Assembly (NCBI RefSeq): GCF_029784165.1
Contig: NC_073695.1
Coordinates: forward strand, 233,556,380-233,620,379
Reading direction: 5' to 3'
Length of the DNA stretch: 64,000 nt
Source: Wyeomyia smithii
Lineage: Eukaryota; Arthropoda; Insecta; Diptera; Culicidae
Below the pieces are notes generated by a model. That model was not told the DNA's origin, did no database searches, and saw only the letters and a list, made by a program, of their open reading frames with translations. Each line of letters starts with the position of its first letter. The first letter of the stretch is position 1. A program made the translations under genes and the position numbers. Of this stretch, positions 58,266 to 64,000 are shown one piece after another.

Positions 58266-58497
58266 CAGGGCCAGATTTAGGTGTTGGGGGTCGCTGGACA
58301 GATATTTTCATGGGGTCCTCTCTTTTCTTAAAAAAATGTAGAAGTAATTTTTTATTTTGGAATAAATTAACGCTTCACCCTTTACGAAGTGGAAGGTCTT
58401 CACTCTGTCTTCACGTATGGTCCAGGGCTAGGGGGCCCCTCGAGTCGAATGGCCCGGGGTATTTGCCTTCCCCCCCCCCCTCTTAAATTCGGGCCTG
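58266..58497. mobile_element. hAT MITE with CAGGGCC ends and perfect 8-bp TSD
   Basis: The ends CAGGGCCAGATTTAGG and CTTAAATTCGGGCCTG are inverted (12 of 16). Identical ATTGGTTG flanks both sides (58258-58265 and 58498-58505). The 232-bp interior has no coding capacity. CAG ends and an 8-bp duplication point to hAT. Confidence 0.88.
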
Positions 58498-58505
58498 ATT
58501 GGTTG

Positions 58506-61500
58506 TTTAGTTTGATCTAGAATGAAAGGAATCCGTTGAAAACTGTCTGAGTGTTAACCATTTGCAAGTAAACTATTATCATAACGCTCTCGTTGTTTTG
58601 GTTCGTCAATTTGTACCCCTGTAAGACGTAAATCTACATAAAAAAACTTCAATCGAAGTTTTTACTTTGAATTGATTTATGTATATTTATCAATATGTTA
58701 AGAATCAAAACTCGGCACCTTTTCATACATTGCCCTGAATTAATTAACTGTATCCCATATAATGCTGTTACAAAGTTGGGCGCCCCCTGAGTTCATTGCT
58801 CCAGTTCACCTAAATCACCTACAAACGCAAACACTCTACACCCTCCTGCAGTAGAGTAGAACGTGCCGATAATTAACACCTGTTTCTGATGCAGCTGTAG
58901 GTCCAGCCCTTCGCGGGAACCACTTGTCCGCATCGTTTAGCTAATAAATGGCTCCGTTGAATAAATTGGTCACTTTCGTTGGGTTACCATTAACCAGGCA
59001 TCGGGAGAGCACCAGATCGATGACCTGCTGGGTCCTTTTTTTGGGGTTATGATAATGGGTGAATTATTCAGATTTCGTTAGCCCCCAGAGAGAGAATCTG
59101 GAACACGTAGCGCGACAAATGCAACCATTAGCGATTAGACCACCAGCAAGGTTCGGTTTGGTGCCCTGAAGCGGTCCGAATTCCGTCGCTTCTCAAGGCT
59201 GGCAGTATTTTTTTTTTCTTCTGACCCATCGCCCGAGACAACACTAATTGCCCGAGACAGCCGGTGAATAATTGGTTGTTAGAGGCTGCTGTGGACATTC
59301 AATCCTGCAGGAACAACGGCCGCGGGTTAGAACAATCGATAAATTAACAGAAACGGGCAGCAGAAGCTCCCATAGCACATATGAGCAATGTTGTAGCCAG
59401 CGCAAGAATGCATCCACCGGAGATAGCGTGCAGACAGCGCACTATTCACCAAAGCGGGGTCACCGGTAAGACCAAACGCGGCTCAAAAGGACCGGGCGCT
59501 ATTTCTCATTAAAATTCTCTATTTACATAATTTATTCAATTCATTTTCTCCGTCTCCTTTCACCTGAGTCCACATGAGCAGGAAAGAGCACTTGCCGCAG
59601 AAGGTGGCGGCCGCGCAGCCGGACCCCGGGTACTGAAATGGAATCTCTGTTAATTACCTAGAGGTACAGCGGAATGGATTGAGATAGAGTGCTCGAGGGT
59701 AACATTTGAACTTTTCAGACGGACGCTGAATGGTCGGAATTTTGCTGTCCGCCGCGGTTGTGCCGACTTAATTTCCGCTTATTTTTACACGAGTGATTTG
59801 TTTTGGAATCATTTCTTCTCTTTTTTCTTACGTGCAAGAATAGTTTTTTTTTTCTAAAAACCTGTGAACCAGGTTTCGCCAATAGCTACTTGTTCGAACA
59901 GCCTTATGAAAGAAATGACAAACTTGATGGATGTGTTTGTGCCTCCCGAATCCCTTTCCAATCTAGCGTTACAACCATTGATGTTTACTTATAATCCGCG
60001 CCGTAGGCAGCTTTTGATTGGTTGAACAGTAAACACTGAACAAGTGGCGGGGATTTGTCCGAAGTGGAGAGTCAAAAGGTGCTTGTCAAATCAAATTGTC
60101 GGGCGCCGGGGATTGAATCCATCGTTGGGTTAGGAAAAAGTGACCAAGTGGAGGACGAAAGGGCCGTCGCCGAAGCGCCAAGTAGGTGTGAAGGAAATAA
60201 CTAGTCTGGCATCGAGATTTTTCATGTTTTGAACGATCGAACGAATGGCTGTAAATCAATGTCCGCTGGTACGGGTGCGATAGGAGTCGAAACTTTGTAT
60301 GTGTCGGTTCAACTTCCCTCCCTTCAAGCGTTGGTTACACACATTGATTGGTAAACGAGTTAATTTGCTTGATTGGCTGGAGGTTAATATTGACATGTTG
60401 ATACGGTTGTTGAGTATAAGATTTATATGCATTGAAAAAGTGATGGTTATTGATGGTGATAACTCCGTCACGCCGTCTAATGCTTTCGTTGATCATCTAA
60501 TCGCCAATGAATTTGCAATCATTCTAGCGGTCTCATAACAAATAAAAAACAACATAATTCTGGGTTATGATTTAGCATGTCCAACTGCTCCAGCGTCTGG
60601 AAAGCCAGACTGTTAAACAACACCAATTAAAAACTCATTTCCAGCCGACGACTGTGGGAGCGATGCGAAAGTGGTCTGAATAGTGGCAAGAATTTCGAAC
60701 ATGTCTAAACACCGGGCAAGCAAAGCATGTTCAAATTGCATGTCCCCGTCTGTTTCCTTCTCCCACCCGAGCGCAACTCTAATGCTCGAGAAGAAAACTC
60801 GCACTAGTACAACTGCATTCCAACATCTTGTATCGGCGCTGCTTTAACACTACCGCACGCCAACTCCTTTCACCGCGGAAAGCAATAAGCAGGTGTCCGA
60901 AGAAGTCCAAAGCCGTAGAGCGAGCGAGAACCAGACTCGCATCGCAGCAGCAGTGCAGAAGGACAGCTCACCCGATGCGGATGCACCTCGGTGAAACTGG
61001 AATGCAATTAAGTAATTCTCAGCTTCGTTCTCTGCTGCTAGCGCTCCGCAAGCTTCCGCACTCATCCCCGGAGTCAATGTTTCATAACAAACAATACCGA
61101 GATTCCTTGGATGGCCTCGCACACAGTGGTTATATCTCTTGTGAAATAATAGCTTCAGAAATGTGTAACACGAGAATTTCCTCACGCCACGAATGTCGAG
61201 AGTGAGAGTTTCCAGCGTCCCACCACCCCATCCCCACCGACGAGTCGCTACGCTGCCCCAGATGGGTTGCTGATGCGAAAGCTCCAAGCTGCGCTCTGGA
61301 CAAGGTAATAAATAACTATTTATTGCTGTTTAAAATGCAATAAATTATGCGGCCGTTTTTCGTTTTCGATGCAGTCGACCAGCTAATCTGGCGATTGGTG
61401 CCGGAGAAAATTCCCACGAAACGGTTCAGATTGGGTGGAATTTTATCGCTCGACCAGTCGGGCGATTAGAATATTGTTTTTTCTCTAAGGAGGTTTTTAT

Positions 61501-62093
61501 TGATATTGGATGAATTCTAATCGCGCAGCTTTTCTCCCTGAGCGAAGTTTATAGTATTCATAAATTTGTAGTATTCATAAATACATTTATTCTGACAACG
61601 ATGACAATATCATTCAATCTAATGCAAGCTATATTATTATTAGATTTATATAGATTACGTGGATGCTATGTCGATAAAGTAGACTAATGCATATCGAGTA
61701 AGTAGAGTTAAAACTTATATGAGGGTACACAAACTATTTCGGAATCACTGAAACAACTCTCAAGTTGACAGTTAGTATATGAAGTAGGTGTGCATGAGAC
61801 ATAAGAGATGTATTTGTATAGTTATGGGATGATGTTTATAATGTCACTGAAAAAAATCAAACCTTGTGTAATCCACAAAAAATAAGGCAACCATTTTAAT
61901 CGACTATTTTCGACCTGGCTGAAACTTTCCCCAGACGTTCTTTTAAGTTTGAAATTTTTGTGAGCTATTAGTAACTTTTATTGAATCACGACTAATTTGT
62001 GAAAAAGTTTTATGACAAAATGGTATTGATGATTACAAATATTCCTAGTGCCAGAATGGTTTGTTGGTTCGGTAGACGTCTTTGGCAAAGTTA
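58506..62093. other. unassigned, mostly single-copy
   Basis: About 3.6 kb with balanced composition between 58.8 and 61.5 kb and few repeats. Several homeodomain-type ATTA and TTTATTG motifs occur near 59.5 and 61.3 kb (a small inverted AATAAAT/ATTTATT at 61308-61325). It may contain regulatory DNA or poorly recognisable exons; no gene can be called. Confidence 0.35.
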
Positions 62094-63206
62094 TAGGGGA
62101 ACTGCCCCATTATTCATCTCATTAAGCCGATATTCACGAATAACACGGATTTAACACCAAATTTCCAAGAAATCGTTTAACAAACAAACTAAATATGCTT
62201 ACGTGCTCTTATGGAATCGTTAAGCATTGTATATTTAGTAAAACTAGCTAGATTTATCCTGAATTTTGTAAAACAAACCATTTTTCACAACGTTTCCATA
62301 TCCATCTCAAAACTTGAATCACTGCTCAATTATTCATCTCACGGCGCCCCCATATTCGTCACACTGTTAATCATGAATGAAACACATTATCATGAATGAA
62401 TGTAGCCGCAGACCGTCGTAGTAGGTTACCTAGATATCTGCTGCAGTTGTTTACGTGCAAAATTGGTAACCTAGGTAACCACTACAGTGCTGTAGATTTA
62501 TGTCAATTATGTCGGAATAATTCAACATTTTCAGTATGATTTTTTCGTATTAACAGTAACTGATTTGGCAACTTTTGATTTTCTTCAACGCAGTGAAATC
62601 AGATGAAAATACATACAGTTGAAATTTAGGAATTGTAAAAATTCATCTCATATAGGGTAAGGGATTAGTTTGTCAGGGTTTTTTTTTCGTCGTAATTTTT
62701 GCTTCATTCTAATGAGAAATATATGACGAAGAAAACCTCTGCCGAAGTAGTCCCACACCCTATATCTGCTAATTCAAGCTTGTTTTAGGAAATTTGAAGT
62801 GAACATTTCAAAGTTTAAATTTTTTTTTTAGTGTAGTGAGTGGTTTTATTTAGTGAATAAAATAAAAAGTGGTCCGCTAGTGATGAAAAAAACTTTTGTT
62901 GGCTGCTGAACGATTCCCGTTGTAGCCGTATAGAACAATGCGCGGATTTTGTTTTCTGAGGTAGGTGATTCGATAAAATGACTTCTCGAGTGCAGATGCC
63001 CGACTATAATGTCAAATTTAGTGCTTTTGAGTGAGTTTTTGAGGATTACACTTTATGAGGAATCTAAAGTGAACTAAGAAGAATCCATTCATGGATTAGC
63101 AGATTGGTTTAAGAAGAAAATATGCGTTTTTTCCTGTTTACAACTGTGTTTTCATGTTTATGAGATGAATATATTGGCTGAGATGAATAATGAAGCAGTT
63201 CCCCTA
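62094..63206. mobile_element. longer member of the GGGGAAC-ended MITE family
   Basis: TA then GGGGAACTGCCCCATTATTC and TCATCTCATTAAGCC at the left. At the right, AGATGAATAATGAAGCAGTT leads into CCCC then TA. The interior repeats ATTATTCATCTCA-type phrases (62331, 62640). 1109 bp between the TA pairs. No transposase. Related to the 225-bp unit at 50.0 kb. Confidence 0.75.
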
Positions 63207-63290
63207 GATAATAATTATGTCTTTCTGAAAAAATATACACCATAAATAAAAAAAAATTTAACAGAGGTAATCGGAAAAAAGTAAAAAATA

Positions 63291-63985
63291 TACACGCAAA
63301 AGTTGGATGGTGCGAAACCAGTACAAAATTGTGCGTTTTTAGCGCAATTGTTGATGTGGTTTGGAACCAGTACAATGATTGCGTGTTGGGCATAACGCAA
63401 TTAATGCTCTAGCGTTTTTTCAGTGTATTTGTCAGCTCCAAACTACTACACCTAAACAGTTTCAGCTGGTATCAAGCAGCATTGCAAAGCGAGCGAGAAG
63501 CAAAACCTTTCTCCTCCTTTCTGCTTGAGAACGAGACATATGCTACGCTTCTCAAGTCTTTTGCACACACCCTGAATAGCAGCGAGCACGCACCGACAGT
63601 ATGAGTGAGACTAACAACACTGGTATCAAGTATGTAAGTATGTATAGCACAGGTGTCTCGCTCATTTCGTGAAGCAACGAGATATCGCCTTGCGCGTCGC
63701 AATCCGAACCGAAAAAAGAAGCGAAAGAGCAACCTGCAAATTATATGTGACGTATCTAGTCTCGTCGCACGTACATGGAAAATCTACGAGCAAGAGAGAA
63801 AGAGCACTCGATGTGAGAAATAAAGTGTCGGTATATGATACATATTCTGATTTCAATCTATATCAATGTATTCGCAGTACAACTGCTGCGTTATCCTTTT
63901 CACAAATTTATTGTGCGATTTTAGTGCAAAATTTGTGCGAATAGGGAAGTACAATGATTGTACAAGACTTGAACTTTTGCGTGTA
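63291..63985. mobile_element. TA-flanked MITE with CACGCAAAAGTT ends
   Basis: TA at 63291-63292 and 63984-63985 encloses 691 bp with perfect 12-bp inverted ends CACGCAAAAGTT. Subterminal ACCAGTACAA and GTACAATGATTG phrases recur near both ends. Frames inside (63472-63732 minus, 63669-63944 plus) have no transposase features. Confidence 0.75.
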
Positions 63986-64000
63986 GAAACTACAAAAGGT

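Noticed and set aside
59008..59040. Possible exon after TTAACCAG at about 59017
   Set aside because: Only about 90 nt open, no donor of good quality, no recognisable protein.
60828..61287. Overlapping 125- and 145-residue frames on opposite strands
   Set aside because: Neither has a domain or codon pattern; likely chance in a GC-richer stretch.

Overview
The window reads as nuclear DNA of an insect, most likely a mosquito (culicine type). The evidence is AT-rich, ORF-poor sequence, tRNA-derived SINEs, RTE-like and Jockey/CR1-like non-LTR retrotransposons, Tc1, mariner and pogo relics, and many short inverted-repeat elements (MITEs). There are no bacterial-type operons, ribosome binding sites or attachment sites. 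The organism call is inference from repeat content and is not certain. Layout: 0.3-1.6 kb holds a minus-strand RTE-like relic split by a MITE. 1.9-6.1 kb is a cluster of diverged repeats in both orientations. 6.4-9.5 kb holds a SINE, a perfect 38-bp hairpin, the only host-type coding exon I can support (8386-8508, minus) and a plus-strand promoter or splice-like element at 9.43-9.47 kb. 11.07-11.74 kb is a long hexanucleotide array. 15.3-18.0 kb holds MITEs, a 752-bp fold-back and a purine-rich tract. 18.1-24.4 kb holds two minus-strand Jockey/CR1-like elements; the second is inserted into a dispersed element made of ~125-bp tandem units and itself carries a hAT-like MITE. 25.1-25.5 kb is a mariner relic. 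28.4-37.2 kb holds two more RTE-like copies (one with an inverted 5' end and a 14-bp target duplication; one full length but carrying an 808-bp palindromic MITE), a pogo-like transposase relic and a hAT MITE with a perfect 8-bp target duplication. 40.8-42.8 kb is a nearly complete Tc1-like transposon whose transposase contains a short intron. 43.2-47.2 kb is a fourth RTE-like copy with a TTAA-flanked MITE, followed by other RT and mariner fragments and a minisatellite. 48.4-50.3 kb holds a SINE and a near-perfect palindrome carrying a hammerhead-ribozyme-like core, as known from Penelope-like retroelements. 54.9-57.4 kb holds an (AT)64 tract, another copy of the ~125-bp-unit element and a SINE. 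58.3-64.0 kb holds three further MITEs. How the parts fit: no intact host gene is visible. The minus-strand exon at 8.4 kb and a minus-strand recursive-splicing-like site at 50.7 kb are consistent with the window lying mostly inside very long introns of one minus-strand gene, heavily loaded with transposons. Every transposon-encoded protein seen is broken by stops, frameshifts or deletions, although the Tc1-like element and one Jockey/CR1-like element are only lightly damaged. The most unusual structures are the hammerhead-like palindrome (48972-49237), the twin-priming-type inverted RTE insertion (28761-30762), and the spliced Tc1 transposase (41080-42135).
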